The translations under genes and the position numbers were made by a program. A DNA stretch of 64,000 bases from positions 62,001 to 126,000 of the forward strand of contig RDOB01000005.1 in assembly GCA_011364965.1 (NCBI GenBank), written 5' to 3'. This document shows, one piece after another, positions 25,539 through 34,377 of this stretch. Within the stretch, counting starts at the first letter, position 1. Each line of letters starts with the position of its first letter. The notes below the pieces were generated by a model. It was not told the DNA's origin. It did no database searches and worked only from the letters and a program-made list of their open reading frames with translations. The DNA comes from Candidatus Heimdallarchaeota archaeon (GTDB lineage: Archaea; Asgardarchaeota; Heimdallarchaeia; Hodarchaeales; Hodarchaeaceae).

Positions 25539-26378
25539 ATGAAAACCATTCCCCCGATTGATGTGGAGCAAATAACTAAACTGATTGAGGAATTCATTCG
25601 CATCCGAGTGAAAGAATCTGGATTAAATGGAGTAGTGATTGGTGTTAGCGGAGGGATTGATTCAGCTGTTGTTACTACTTTGGCTGTCCGTGCATTGGGC
25701 CCTGAAAGGGTTTTTGCGCTTTTTCTTCCCAGTGGTACCACACCTTCAGAAGATTTAGCTGATGTCACTAATTTATGTAAAATTCTTGGGATTAATCTAA
25801 AGGTAATTGATATCCAGAACATTATTCATTCAGTTTCAACCGAAATAAAGGAAAAAGAAGATTCTAATCGACTAGAATGGATGAATTTAAAACCTAGAAT
25901 TCGGCAAACAATCTGGTATTTTTATGCAAATAAGATGAACTGCCTTATATGTGGAGGAGGCAATAAAAGCGAATTAATGATAGGGTATTATACCAAATAT
26001 GGCGATGGAGCAGTTGATCTTTTACCAATTGGAGATATCTATAAAACGCATGTCTACCAACTAGCAAAATATCTTAAAATTCCTAAAAAGATTCTTATGA
26101 AAGCCCCTTCCGCAGGATTATCAGAAAATCAAACTGATGAAACAGAAATTGGCATGAGCTACGATTTATTAGATGCAATACTATTTGGACTTGAACATTT
26201 CCAAACCGAATCCGATATTGCTAATTTACTTGAAATTTCCATCGAAAGAGTAAAAGAGGTAAAATCAATGCTCTATTCAAGTGAACATAAACGAAGGGGG
26301 CCAATTTTGTTAAAATTAGGTGTGAGAACTCCAAATATTGACTGGCGGATACCTCTAGTTGAACCAAGTGAGTTCTAA
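25539..26378 (+). CDS. nadE: NAD(+) synthase
   Basis: Adenylates nicotinate adenine dinucleotide and amidates it to NAD. The PP-loop SGGIDS (37-42), the downstream GGGNKSE that contacts ATP, YGDGAVDLLPIGDIYKT, and KAPSAGL-x(6)-DETEIGMSY are all intact, so this is the catalytically competent copy in the window. 279 aa matches ammonia-dependent NadE; the amidase beside it would provide ammonia from glutamine. Two divergent paralogues occur at 48654 and 51355. Confidence 0.9.
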   Translation: MKTIPPIDVEQITKLIEEFIRIRVKESGLNGVVIGVSGGIDSAVVTTLAVRALGPERVFALFLPSGTTPSEDLADVTNLCKILGINLKVIDIQNIIHSVSTEIKEKEDSNRLEWMNLKPRIRQTIWYFYANKMNCLICGGGNKSELMIGYYTKYGDGAVDLLPIGDIYKTHVYQLAKYLKIPKKILMKAPSAGLSENQTDETEIGMSYDLLDAILFGLEHFQTESDIANLLEISIERVKEVKSMLYSSEHKRRGPILLKLGVRTPNIDWRIPLVEPSEF

Positions 26379-26388
26379 TATAAAATTA
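26377..26388 (+). promoter_or_regulatory. TATA box of the class II amidotransferase gene
   Basis: AATATAAAATTA overlaps the end of nadE and predicts transcription from about 26409, 8 nt before the ATG at 26417. Confidence 0.4.
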
Positions 26389-26416
26389 AATTGAATTAAT
26401 TCATGCAGGGAACGAA

Positions 26417-27178
26417 ATGTGTCGACTTCTAGGAATTTTTCGAGAAAATCCAATTTGGCAAGAAATAGCTTTAGAATTTCAAAAGCAGGCTGAAGTTGGA
26501 AATGTTCCTCCAGAGGCAACAAGTTCAGGCCATAAAGATGGTTGGGGTATGGCATATTCAAAAAATAATGAAAAAATGATACTACTAGCTAAAGGTCTTG
26601 GTTCAGCTCTTGAGTCGGAGAGATATCTGGAATCTTTAAAGTCGTTAGAATTCTCCCCTCATGTTTTTCTTTGCCATTTACGAAAAGCGAGTCCTAAAAT
26701 CGCTGTATCTTATGCCAATACTCATCCATTTTTCTGGGAGTCTTGGGCATTTATACATAATGGAACCGTTCATGACGCGAATCAACTATCTTATGATATT
26801 AGTTACCCATTAAGTTCCGAAGGATCTGATTCCGAATATTTCTTTAGATATTTAATGAAATCAATTAATAAAAATCCCAAAATATCAGTTTTACAAAATT
26901 TAGTAAACTCTCTAGATAATTTGACCGTTCAATTCACAGCAATTAATTTTCTGTTAAGTAATGGTAAAATTTTATATTCTCTAAGGTGGGCAAAGCAAAA
27001 TCTAAATTATTATTCTCTCTATTTTCAGAAACATAACTCTTCTATAATTTTTTCTTCTGAACCTATTGGTTTTAAGGGCTCTAAAGAATATTCATGGGAG
27101 GAAATTCCAAATAAAACGCTCCTAGAAGTTTCAATGCCATCTAACGAAATTCGGATAGAATCCCATTCTTTCGATTAA
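26417..27178 (+). CDS. Class II glutamine amidotransferase-like protein
   Basis: Ntn-hydrolase with Cys2 as nucleophile (MCRLLGIF), the GWGMAY motif, the HLRKAS arginine/serine region and the THPFFW and HNGTVHD motifs of the GATase II fold. Length 253 aa without a synthetase domain is like YafJ/DUG3 proteins, which hydrolyse gamma-glutamyl bonds. It ends the glutamine-centred block and nearly abuts the convergent alaS (5 nt between stops). It probably has its own promoter. Exact substrate unknown. Confidence 0.82.
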   Translation: MCRLLGIFRENPIWQEIALEFQKQAEVGNVPPEATSSGHKDGWGMAYSKNNEKMILLAKGLGSALESERYLESLKSLEFSPHVFLCHLRKASPKIAVSYANTHPFFWESWAFIHNGTVHDANQLSYDISYPLSSEGSDSEYFFRYLMKSINKNPKISVLQNLVNSLDNLTVQFTAINFLLSNGKILYSLRWAKQNLNYYSLYFQKHNSSIIFSSEPIGFKGSKEYSWEEIPNKTLLEVSMPSNEIRIESHSFD

Positions 27179-27183
27179 ATATA

Positions 27184-28953
27184 CTATTCTATTGTCGCTC
27201 GGATTCTTATTAAGCCTGTTCCGATATTCTGCTGCTTTTGAATTATAAAATGCTTAATTTCACTCGTATTTCTGACATGGGGTCCTGTACAAATTTCTTT
27301 GGAAAAATCTCCAACAGAATAAACAGATACATTTTCTTCATATCGATCATCAAAGAAACCTAAAGCTCCTTGTTTTTTGGCTTCTGAAGGCTTCATAATT
27401 ACTTTCTTAACTGGTAACGCTTCCTGTATTTTTTGGTTAACAAGATCTTCAACTGCTTTCAGTTCTTCCCTAGAGAGTTTCTGTGAATGAGTAAAGTCAA
27501 AGCGTGTCCTTTCTGATGTGATATTACTTCCTCTTTGCTGAACGTGTTCACCTAATACCTCTCTCAAAGCTTGCTGAAGTAAGTGAGTTGCTGTATGTAA
27601 TCTTGTAGTTCTTGATGAATGATCAGCTAATCCACTTTGAAAAGTTCCTTCAGTTGCTTTCCGTGAGAGATCTCTATGTCCTTCAAATTCCTGTTTAAAT
27701 TTATCAAGATCGATTTCTAGATTTTTTTCAGCAGCTAATTCAAGAGTAATTTCCAATGGGAATCCGAATGAAGTAAATAATAAAAAAGCATCCTTTGCTG
27801 TAATTGTACCAGTCTGCGAATAGATTTGATTAAATTTTCTCAATCCTTTTCTTAAGGCAGTAGAAAATTTCTGCTCTTCTTGAGTTAACTGCTCAATTAT
27901 AAAGCTTTTATTATTTTCAAGTTCTGGGTAAATATTTTTGTAGGTTTCTATGACTATCTGAGCAAGAACTGGAAGAAAGCGTTGTTTGATATTTAATAAA
28001 TTTCCCTGTCTAATAATCCTTCTTATTAAACGCCTTAAAACGTATCCTTGCCCCAAATTAGATGGTGTTAAATGTTTATCGTCTCCTAGAATGAAAGTTG
28101 CAGCACGAATATGATCTGCTATTATATGGACTGATTCTATTTGTTCTGGGTTAGGATGGTCTATTTTCGTGAAATCTACTATACGATCCACTATTGGTTT
28201 AATCGTATCAATTTCGAAAATTGTCTTCATATCATTTAATACTGCCACAGTCCGTTCAATCCCCATGCCTGTATCAACATTTTTCTGTTTTAATTTTTCG
28301 TATTTATTCTCTGAAACTTTATTATAACTCATAAATACGTCATTCCAGATTTCAAAATACTTACCACAATTACAACCTGGTTGACAGCTTGAAGAGCATT
28401 TTTTCTTTCCTGTATCGAAAAACATTTCAGTATCTGGACCACAAGGCCCTGTTTCCCCAGCTGGTCCCCACCAATTATCTTCACGAGGTAGATAATATAT
28501 TCTTTTTTCAGGAATACCCACTTTTTTCCAAATAGATGCAGATTCCTCATCACGAGGAACCTCTTCATCGCCTTCAAAAACGGTTACAGAGATTTTATTT
28601 GGATCTAGGCCTAGCCAACGTGGATCCGTTAAGAACTCCCAGCTCATCTCTATTGCTTCTTCTTTGAAATAATCCCCTAAAGACCAGTTACCAAGCATTT
28701 CAAAAAATGTTAAATGAGTCGAATCTCCAACATCTTCAATATCACCTGTACGGATGCATTTTTGACAATTTACTAGGCGTTTACCAGACGGATGGGGTTC
28801 TCCAAGTAAAAATGGTTGCAGAGGGTGCATGCCAGCGGTCGTGAAAAGGACTGTAGGATCATTTTCAGGTAGTAAAGAAGCTGAGCTAATGATAGAATGA
28901 TTTTTTTCTTCAAAAAATTTCAAGTACAATGTTCTAAGCATATCGGAGTCCAC
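27184..28953 (-). CDS. alaS: Alanyl-tRNA synthetase, short bacterial (CPR-like) form
   Basis: Charges tRNA-Ala. The class II core is complete (DPTVLFTTAGM, motif 2 TFFEMLGNWS, GPAGETGPCGPDTEMFFD, motif 3 near GQGYVLRRLIRR). The editing domain keeps its zinc site: HTATH (453-457) plus C555 and H559. The protein stops after the editing domain at 589 aa and lacks the C-terminal C-Ala (DHHA1) domain of ordinary ~870-900 aa enzymes. An extra C-x3-C-x3-C-x-C (186-196) before GKYFEIWNDVFM and the total length are features I associate with AlaS of CPR/Patescibacteria, not with archaeal AlaS. GTG 28953 follows AGGTGGG by 6-7 nt; ATG 28941 is also possible. Confidence 0.88.
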   Translation of the reverse strand: MDSDMLRTLYLKFFEEKNHSIISSASLLPENDPTVLFTTAGMHPLQPFLLGEPHPSGKRLVNCQKCIRTGDIEDVGDSTHLTFFEMLGNWSLGDYFKEEAIEMSWEFLTDPRWLGLDPNKISVTVFEGDEEVPRDEESASIWKKVGIPEKRIYYLPREDNWWGPAGETGPCGPDTEMFFDTGKKKCSSSCQPGCNCGKYFEIWNDVFMSYNKVSENKYEKLKQKNVDTGMGIERTVAVLNDMKTIFEIDTIKPIVDRIVDFTKIDHPNPEQIESVHIIADHIRAATFILGDDKHLTPSNLGQGYVLRRLIRRIIRQGNLLNIKQRFLPVLAQIVIETYKNIYPELENNKSFIIEQLTQEEQKFSTALRKGLRKFNQIYSQTGTITAKDAFLLFTSFGFPLEITLELAAEKNLEIDLDKFKQEFEGHRDLSRKATEGTFQSGLADHSSRTTRLHTATHLLQQALREVLGEHVQQRGSNITSERTRFDFTHSQKLSREELKAVEDLVNQKIQEALPVKKVIMKPSEAKKQGALGFFDDRYEENVSVYSVGDFSKEICTGPHVRNTSEIKHFIIQKQQNIGTGLIRIRATIE

Positions 28954-29056
28954 TGGATGCCCACCTATTTAATTCATGCTCTAAGAAAACCCACTCTTGT
29001 AAATTAATAAACTATTATCTCTGGTATTTTGTATGATGGAGAAAATGATACCAAAT

Positions 29057-32000
29057 TTACTTATTCTTCACATTATTAATCGAAATCGTGAGCTCTCTAG
29101 TTTTACTGTAAGGATCTTGAATGACCCAGTTTTTAGTAAATCCTTTTACTGTAGAAAAATCGAGAGACAAAGCGAGGACTTCTTCTTTAATCAAGTTTAG
29201 ATAGCGTTGTATCATTTCTTGAGTTTCATTGGTAATATTACTTATTCCCACACATATTTCGTCGTCATATGCGAGCTCCATATCTTTTCGCATTGATTGG
29301 ATTCGTCTAATTAAATCACGTACGAACCCTTCTTGTAGAAGTTCCTCACTAGGATTCATATTGAGGAATAGATCTCCATGAGTGAAAGAAGCCCCGCTAT
29401 ATCCTTCTCGTTCTGTAATTCGAATTTCTAAATCTTCTTTAGAAATTGTAACAATTTGTCCATTGATCTCAATTTCAAGTGTACCGTTTGCATTTAAGAT
29501 TTCAGCAATATCTTTTGCAGTTTGCCCTTTTTGTCCCCTCATCCAAGAAGCAACATCATTTGCATTCTTTTTAAATTTAGGGCCTAATTGTTTGAAATTT
29601 GGTGCAAAAGAAATCTCCTGAAATTCAACAGGATTATCAGAAAAAAGCATCTCTTTTACGTTCAACTCTTGAAGTAATAAATCTTTAAATGCAATTAATG
29701 CTTCTTTTCCTTGCGAATTAGTGACAAAGATAACCTGGGGAAGAGGCCAACGAGCTTTAAAGTCTTTTCTTGCTCTAATGGCCCTTCCGGTAGTTATCGC
29801 GTCACGTGAGATACTCACCAATGATTCTAGTTCTGGTTTTATAGCCTGTTCATTGACGTGGGGATAGGTTTCAAGATGTACACTTAATTTTCCATGACCT
29901 TGGCTTACAACAAGGTCTTGGTAAATTTTTTCACTAAGAAATGGTAAAATTGGAGCGATTACTTTGGATAAAGATTCTAATATCTCATATAAGGTAGAGT
30001 ACGCTGATTTTTTTGAAACAGTTAATTTTTTTTCCCAAAATCTCCTTCGAGACTGTCTGATCCATAAATTGGAAAGGTCTGCGTTCAAGAAATTTTTAAG
30101 AGCTTTTATAGCAAAATGAATTGATAAATCGTCATACCCTTGTTCTATTTCCTTTAATGTGGTATTATAACGAGAGAGTATCCATTGGTCAAGCAATGGT
30201 CTTTTAGATGGTGCAATTTGATATTTTTTTAGCTCTGGAGAGTAATTATCTAGATTTGCATAAGTGACAAAGAAAGATAATACATTCCAAAGCGGTAAAA
30301 TGAATTCTTTGAGACTTTCCTCTACAAGATTGTCACCAAATCGAACATCATTCCAAGTAGGTGTGCTAAAGAGAAGCCATCTGGAAGGATCAGCTCCATA
30401 TTCACTGAAAATATGCTGTGGATCACTGTAGTTTCCTTTTGATTTGGACATCTTCTTACCGTCTTCATCTTGAACATGCCCCATAGTTAAACACGTTAGA
30501 TATGCAGGTTTATCAAATACAACTGTAGAGATCGCTAAGAGAGAGTAGAACCATCCTCGGGTTTGATCGATAGCTTCAGTAATAAAATCAATTGGAAAAT
30601 GCTTTTCAAATTCTTCCTTGTTTTCAAAGGGATAGTGCCATTGAGCGAATGGTGCTGATCCAGAGTCATACCAGCAATCTATTACATACTCTTCTCGTTT
30701 CGCTAAAGATTTACATTTAGGGCATGTGACTTGTATTTTATCAACATCTGGTTTATGAAGAGAGAATCCTTTAGGTAAACCTCCTTTAGTCAAATTATGA
30801 AGCTCTTTACGGCTTCCCACAATGAATTCATGTCCCTTTTTGCAGGTCCAAATTGGAAGAGGAGTACCCCAATAGCGCGAGCGGGATAAAGACCAGTCTT
30901 TTAATTCATCTAGGAAATTACCAAATCGGCCATCTTTAAGGTGCTTGGGTTGCCATCTGATTTGTTGATTTAATTCTCGGATGCGATCACGGACTTGGCT
31001 CATACCAATAAACCAAGATTCCATGGCATAATAAAGAAGAGGGGAATCACATCTCCAGCAAAACGGATATGTATGGGTTATCTCTTCAACTCGAAGTAGT
31101 TTATTCTCTTCCTCTAATTTGTTTATAATAAGGGGGTCTGCTTTTTTGACATGTAAACCACCAAAATCAGGCATATCTGGATCAAAAGTTCCATTTTCAC
31201 GAACAGGATTTAGCATATCTACTCCTATTGCTTGACATAGCTCATAGTCTTCCACACCAAACGCAGGTGCACAATGAACTATCCCTGTTCCTTCTTCCAT
31301 TGAAACAAAATCCGCTGCAACAATGAAATGAGCTTTACCAGTCTTTTTGTTGGCTGTATAAGGGAAAAGAGCTTCATATTCTAAATCGAGGAGTGTTTCG
31401 CCAGGATATTCCTTGAGGATATCTTTTTTCTCATGAAAAACCCGTGGTAAGAGTTCTTTTGCAAATATGAGGATTTCACCTTCGTGATCGACTTCAATGT
31501 ATGCAGCTTCTTTATTAACAGCTAATACTAAATTGGAAAGTAAAGTCCAAGGAGTTGTAGTCCAAGCTAAGGCGTACTTATTTGTTTCTCCTTTTAATTT
31601 GAACTTGATGAATATACTCGGATCTTGGGTTTCCTGATATCCCTGGGCAACTTCATGAGAGGAAATAGGAGTTCCACATCTAGTACAGTAGGGGACAACT
31701 TTATACCCTTTGAATAATAATTTTTTATCATAAATCTGTTTTAACGACCACCAAACCGATTCAATATAATCTTCAGACATTGTGATGTAGGATTTGGAGA
31801 GATCAAGATGAAAACCAATTCTTTCAGACAGCTCTTCCCATTCTTTGACATAACGCATCACAGACTCTGGACACTTAGTAATGAACTTATCAATGCCATA
31901 TTCGATAATATCCTCTTTGCTTTCCAGACCAAGCTCCTTTTCAACTTCAATCTCGACAGGGAGTCCATGACAATCCCAGCCTCCTATTCTTGGTGTTACA

Positions 32001-32236
32001 TAGTGGCCTGTCATGGTTTTGTATCGTAGATAAATATCCTTTATTGCTCGAGTTAACGCATGGCCCATATGGGGGTGTCCATTTGCTGTCGGGGGTCCTT
32101 CCAAAAAAACAAAAGGTTTTTTGTCTTTAGATGCCTCCTGTATCTTGTTATAAATATCATTTTGTTTCCAAAATTCCAGTATGTGCATCTCTTCTTTCGG
32201 AAGGTTTGGTTTGGTTGGTAGATTCGGGAATTTCAC
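29057..32236 (-). CDS. ileS: Isoleucyl-tRNA synthetase
   Basis: Class I synthetase, 1059 aa. HPHMGH (54-59) is the HIGH motif; GWDCHGLPVE, the CP1 editing region (WTTTPWTLLSN) and KMSKSKGN (about 593-600) are present, followed by the anticodon-binding helical domain. CP1 zinc cysteines are seen in YCTRCG and TCPKCKSL. The overall type is that of archaeal/eukaryotic-like IleS. GTG start with GAGGCG 7 nt upstream. alaS lies 103 nt downstream on the same strand. The ~480 nt upstream contain inverted repeats and a small open frame (see that region). Confidence 0.92.
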   Translation of the reverse strand: MKFPNLPTKPNLPKEEMHILEFWKQNDIYNKIQEASKDKKPFVFLEGPPTANGHPHMGHALTRAIKDIYLRYKTMTGHYVTPRIGGWDCHGLPVEIEVEKELGLESKEDIIEYGIDKFITKCPESVMRYVKEWEELSERIGFHLDLSKSYITMSEDYIESVWWSLKQIYDKKLLFKGYKVVPYCTRCGTPISSHEVAQGYQETQDPSIFIKFKLKGETNKYALAWTTTPWTLLSNLVLAVNKEAAYIEVDHEGEILIFAKELLPRVFHEKKDILKEYPGETLLDLEYEALFPYTANKKTGKAHFIVAADFVSMEEGTGIVHCAPAFGVEDYELCQAIGVDMLNPVRENGTFDPDMPDFGGLHVKKADPLIINKLEEENKLLRVEEITHTYPFCWRCDSPLLYYAMESWFIGMSQVRDRIRELNQQIRWQPKHLKDGRFGNFLDELKDWSLSRSRYWGTPLPIWTCKKGHEFIVGSRKELHNLTKGGLPKGFSLHKPDVDKIQVTCPKCKSLAKREEYVIDCWYDSGSAPFAQWHYPFENKEEFEKHFPIDFITEAIDQTRGWFYSLLAISTVVFDKPAYLTCLTMGHVQDEDGKKMSKSKGNYSDPQHIFSEYGADPSRWLLFSTPTWNDVRFGDNLVEESLKEFILPLWNVLSFFVTYANLDNYSPELKKYQIAPSKRPLLDQWILSRYNTTLKEIEQGYDDLSIHFAIKALKNFLNADLSNLWIRQSRRRFWEKKLTVSKKSAYSTLYEILESLSKVIAPILPFLSEKIYQDLVVSQGHGKLSVHLETYPHVNEQAIKPELESLVSISRDAITTGRAIRARKDFKARWPLPQVIFVTNSQGKEALIAFKDLLLQELNVKEMLFSDNPVEFQEISFAPNFKQLGPKFKKNANDVASWMRGQKGQTAKDIAEILNANGTLEIEINGQIVTISKEDLEIRITEREGYSGASFTHGDLFLNMNPSEELLQEGFVRDLIRRIQSMRKDMELAYDDEICVGISNITNETQEMIQRYLNLIKEEVLALSLDFSTVKGFTKNWVIQDPYSKTRELTISINNVKNK

Positions 32237-32486
32237 AATTTACGCCTCTTTATGTCTTTAGACGGAGAATTGCATGCATTCTTACTTCAAAGATCTTTCC
32301 CAAAAAACGTTTGGCTAGTTTTGGAGGAAATTTCCTTATGTGATTACAAAAGGGAATCTGAATGTCAAAAATACAGCAATCTAAATATCCGTTCAAACTC
32401 TCAAACTCCCAGGAAAAGTTGAGAAAATACTTTTTAAGCAAAAATAATTTGTGCGACAATAATAATGGCTCCTATGAGCTCATTGA

Positions 32487-32504
32487 AATTAGATTTGTCT
32501 AATT
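32487..32504. repeat. Inverted repeat
   Basis: AATTAGA-TTTG-TCTAATT, perfect 7-bp arms with a 4-nt loop, in the non-coding stretch upstream of ileS. Could be an RNA stem-loop at the end of the 32719 gene transcript or a binding site. Confidence 0.4.
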
Positions 32505-32554
32505 GCATATTGTCACATCATTTTAACAACTAGAGTTTCCTGGCCTCCGGTTGA

Positions 32555-32571
32555 TTGAACAAATTGTTCAA
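32555..32571. repeat. Inverted repeat (17-bp near-palindrome)
   Basis: TTGAACAA-A-TTGTTCAA, perfect 8-bp arms about one central base, followed by a weaker AAGCT-x6-AGCTT. The tight spacing is typical of a dimeric DNA-binding protein site. Confidence 0.4.
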
Positions 32572-32718
32572 GCTCTTATAAGCTTTTGTTTTACGTCCAC
32601 AAAAATCCTTCCCAACATGATAAGCTATAGAAATATATGCACTAAAAAGAATATCTGAGAATTATAACCCAAATGTCTTGACATCATGCCTGATTCGGAG
32701 ACTCTATTCTATTTTTTA

Positions 32719-33717
32719 TTAAATGGCTCTCCATCCAATTCTTTGTTTAAAATCCAGATGTCTTACATTTTCAATTTTGAAATCGTACATTTTTTCAGCT
32801 TTTATACCCCACAATCCCAGTCTTCCATCAGTGGAGATGCGTATATCTTCTATAAAAGCTCTAAAAACATCCATTTTAGAAATTTGGTAAATCCCAGAGC
32901 TTAATACGAATGAAATACATCTTTGACTCGTTGAATCAACATCATAACGATAGAACCATTCATTTGCGATCAAAAAAGATAGAATATACCTTCCAGATGA
33001 TTCCAGTTCGAACGTTTCTGGATAAGCTTTTGGTAATAAGATTTTAAACCAATTTAAGTTTCTTTTTGCTAATGCAATAGAAATTAATTTAGCATTTTTC
33101 AAGGTAATGGCAGAGATCGCTTCAAAGTTGTTGCTAGCAGTCTCTAAGTCTCCATTCTGTAGAAATAATTCCCCCAGAAGGCAAAATTTTTCATCTTCTG
33201 AATTGAACTTATAATCACCAGCTTTAATTGCAGCAATTTCATCTTCTATATTTAGAATTACATCCCGTTCAAAAAATCTATTTTTCTTTTGAGAAACAAG
33301 CTTCTCTATTTGCGGATTTGCTTTCAAATCGGATTGACCTTGCGTATAAAAACTAAAAAGAATTTCTGCAAACGAATCAAATTCTTCTTCACTTAATTGC
33401 TCGGGTTTCTCATGTTTAATTTCAGTTAGATCATATACCTTTTCTCGCTCCATAATCTCCATGAAAAATAAGTCATTCTCCTCTAGCGATGTTTTTTCTA
33501 TTAAAAAAGCATGAATTCTCTTAACCTGAGTGAAATAGGTCGGAATAGATACTGTTCCCGCTCTAAACTTTGACTCTTGACTTAAAAACCAGTTTTTCCA
33601 TTCAACCCACTCATTTTCCGTAATATTTGGAATATCAGAAGATGAAAATAAATCTACTAAGATTTTACTTGCAATTTTCAATGATTCGAGGTCTTGTGTA
33701 ATGGTTATCGGATTCAT
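32719..33717 (-). CDS. Unknown TPR-like helical protein
   Basis: 332 aa, no family recognised. It is acidic and helical in its first two thirds; the repeat-like stretch around FCLLGELFLQNGDLETASNNFEAI followed by LISIALAKRNLNWFKILL resembles TPR helix pairs. The C-terminal ~70 residues are mixed strand/helix with several aromatic residues. A TATA-like CCTAAAAATAC lies ~70 nt upstream on the minus strand. It is transcribed alone, divergent from the small Roadblock gene. Possibly a protein-interaction adaptor; no firmer function can be given. Confidence 0.55.
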   Translation of the reverse strand: MNPITITQDLESLKIASKILVDLFSSSDIPNITENEWVEWKNWFLSQESKFRAGTVSIPTYFTQVKRIHAFLIEKTSLEENDLFFMEIMEREKVYDLTEIKHEKPEQLSEEEFDSFAEILFSFYTQGQSDLKANPQIEKLVSQKKNRFFERDVILNIEDEIAAIKAGDYKFNSEDEKFCLLGELFLQNGDLETASNNFEAISAITLKNAKLISIALAKRNLNWFKILLPKAYPETFELESSGRYILSFLIANEWFYRYDVDSTSQRCISFVLSSGIYQISKMDVFRAFIEDIRISTDGRLGLWGIKAEKMYDFKIENVRHLDFKQRIGWRAI

Positions 33718-33977
33718 GATCTCACTATCTGCAATAACGGCTAATTTCCAACAAAAGTTAAGTAGAAGAGTATCTTAAAGTATTTTTAGGAGATTAGCTT
33801 TAACCCCCTCGTACATCCTTTAATAACAAATGTTTTTCAAGGAGGACTGAATTCCTCTCTTCAGTAATTCCACCTTACGTATTAATTTATTTAGTAAGGG
33901 AAAATCTTGACCAGAATTTAGCTTAATGGTAGAAATAAGCATTTTAGGGTTATTTTTTTCTCAATGAGTTGTAAAAC

Positions 33978-34367
33978 ATGTCTGAAATAGCTCAAAAAGC
34001 AATTAATCTTGTCCAGAAGGTTTTTGATAGTAAGAGTGTAGAGATTCCTCTGTGTATATCCATCGTATCGTCTGATGGATTAGAATTATTTTCAACAAAA
34101 ACCTGCAATACAGAAGAGATGGAATCGATAAATATACTCGGGCTAATTGCATTTGAGGAGTTGAAATCCTCTTTCAATGCTCGTACGAATGAGGATATTA
34201 ATATTTTGATATTTAGAACAAGTAATAAAGAGTGTTATGTCGCTCCTGTCTCAGAAAATATATTTATGGTAGCATCTGCCTCACCAGGTGCTGTAGGTGA
34301 TGTTACACCGCTACTAGACGGACTGAGTGCTCAAGTGATGCACGAACTTACGAAATTGAATAAATGA
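33978..34367 (+). CDS. Small Roadblock/LC7 domain protein
   Basis: 129 aa, one domain. Helix 1 (IAQKAINLVQKVF), the first strand pair CISIVSSDGLELFST with the S-D-G-L turn, a central helix, the pair INILIFRTSNKECYVAPVS / NIFMVASASPG and a terminal helix match the Roadblock fold. It is followed 10 nt later by the IMPase-family gene, so the two are likely cotranscribed. ATG start; a possible hairpin (GAGGA/TCCTC, 33843-33858) and an orphan AAGGAGG lie in the 260-nt upstream region. The family regulates GTPases; no GTPase is encoded nearby. Confidence 0.65.
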   Translation: MSEIAQKAINLVQKVFDSKSVEIPLCISIVSSDGLELFSTKTCNTEEMESINILGLIAFEELKSSFNARTNEDINILIFRTSNKECYVAPVSENIFMVASASPGAVGDVTPLLDGLSAQVMHELTKLNK

Positions 34368-34377
34368 GGTCAAAAAA

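Larger units (their letters stand above)
32237..32718. other. Non-coding region upstream of ileS with inverted repeats
   Basis: 482 nt without a convincing gene. On the minus strand a TATA-like GCTTAAAAAG (~32431-32440) predicts a start near 32405. From there a TTG-started frame of 48 codons (32396 down to 32250) runs to just before ileS; it may be an untranslated leader. Two perfect inverted repeats lie further up at 32487-32504 and 32555-32571. No tRNA-like or riboswitch-like structure was recognised. Confidence 0.4.
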
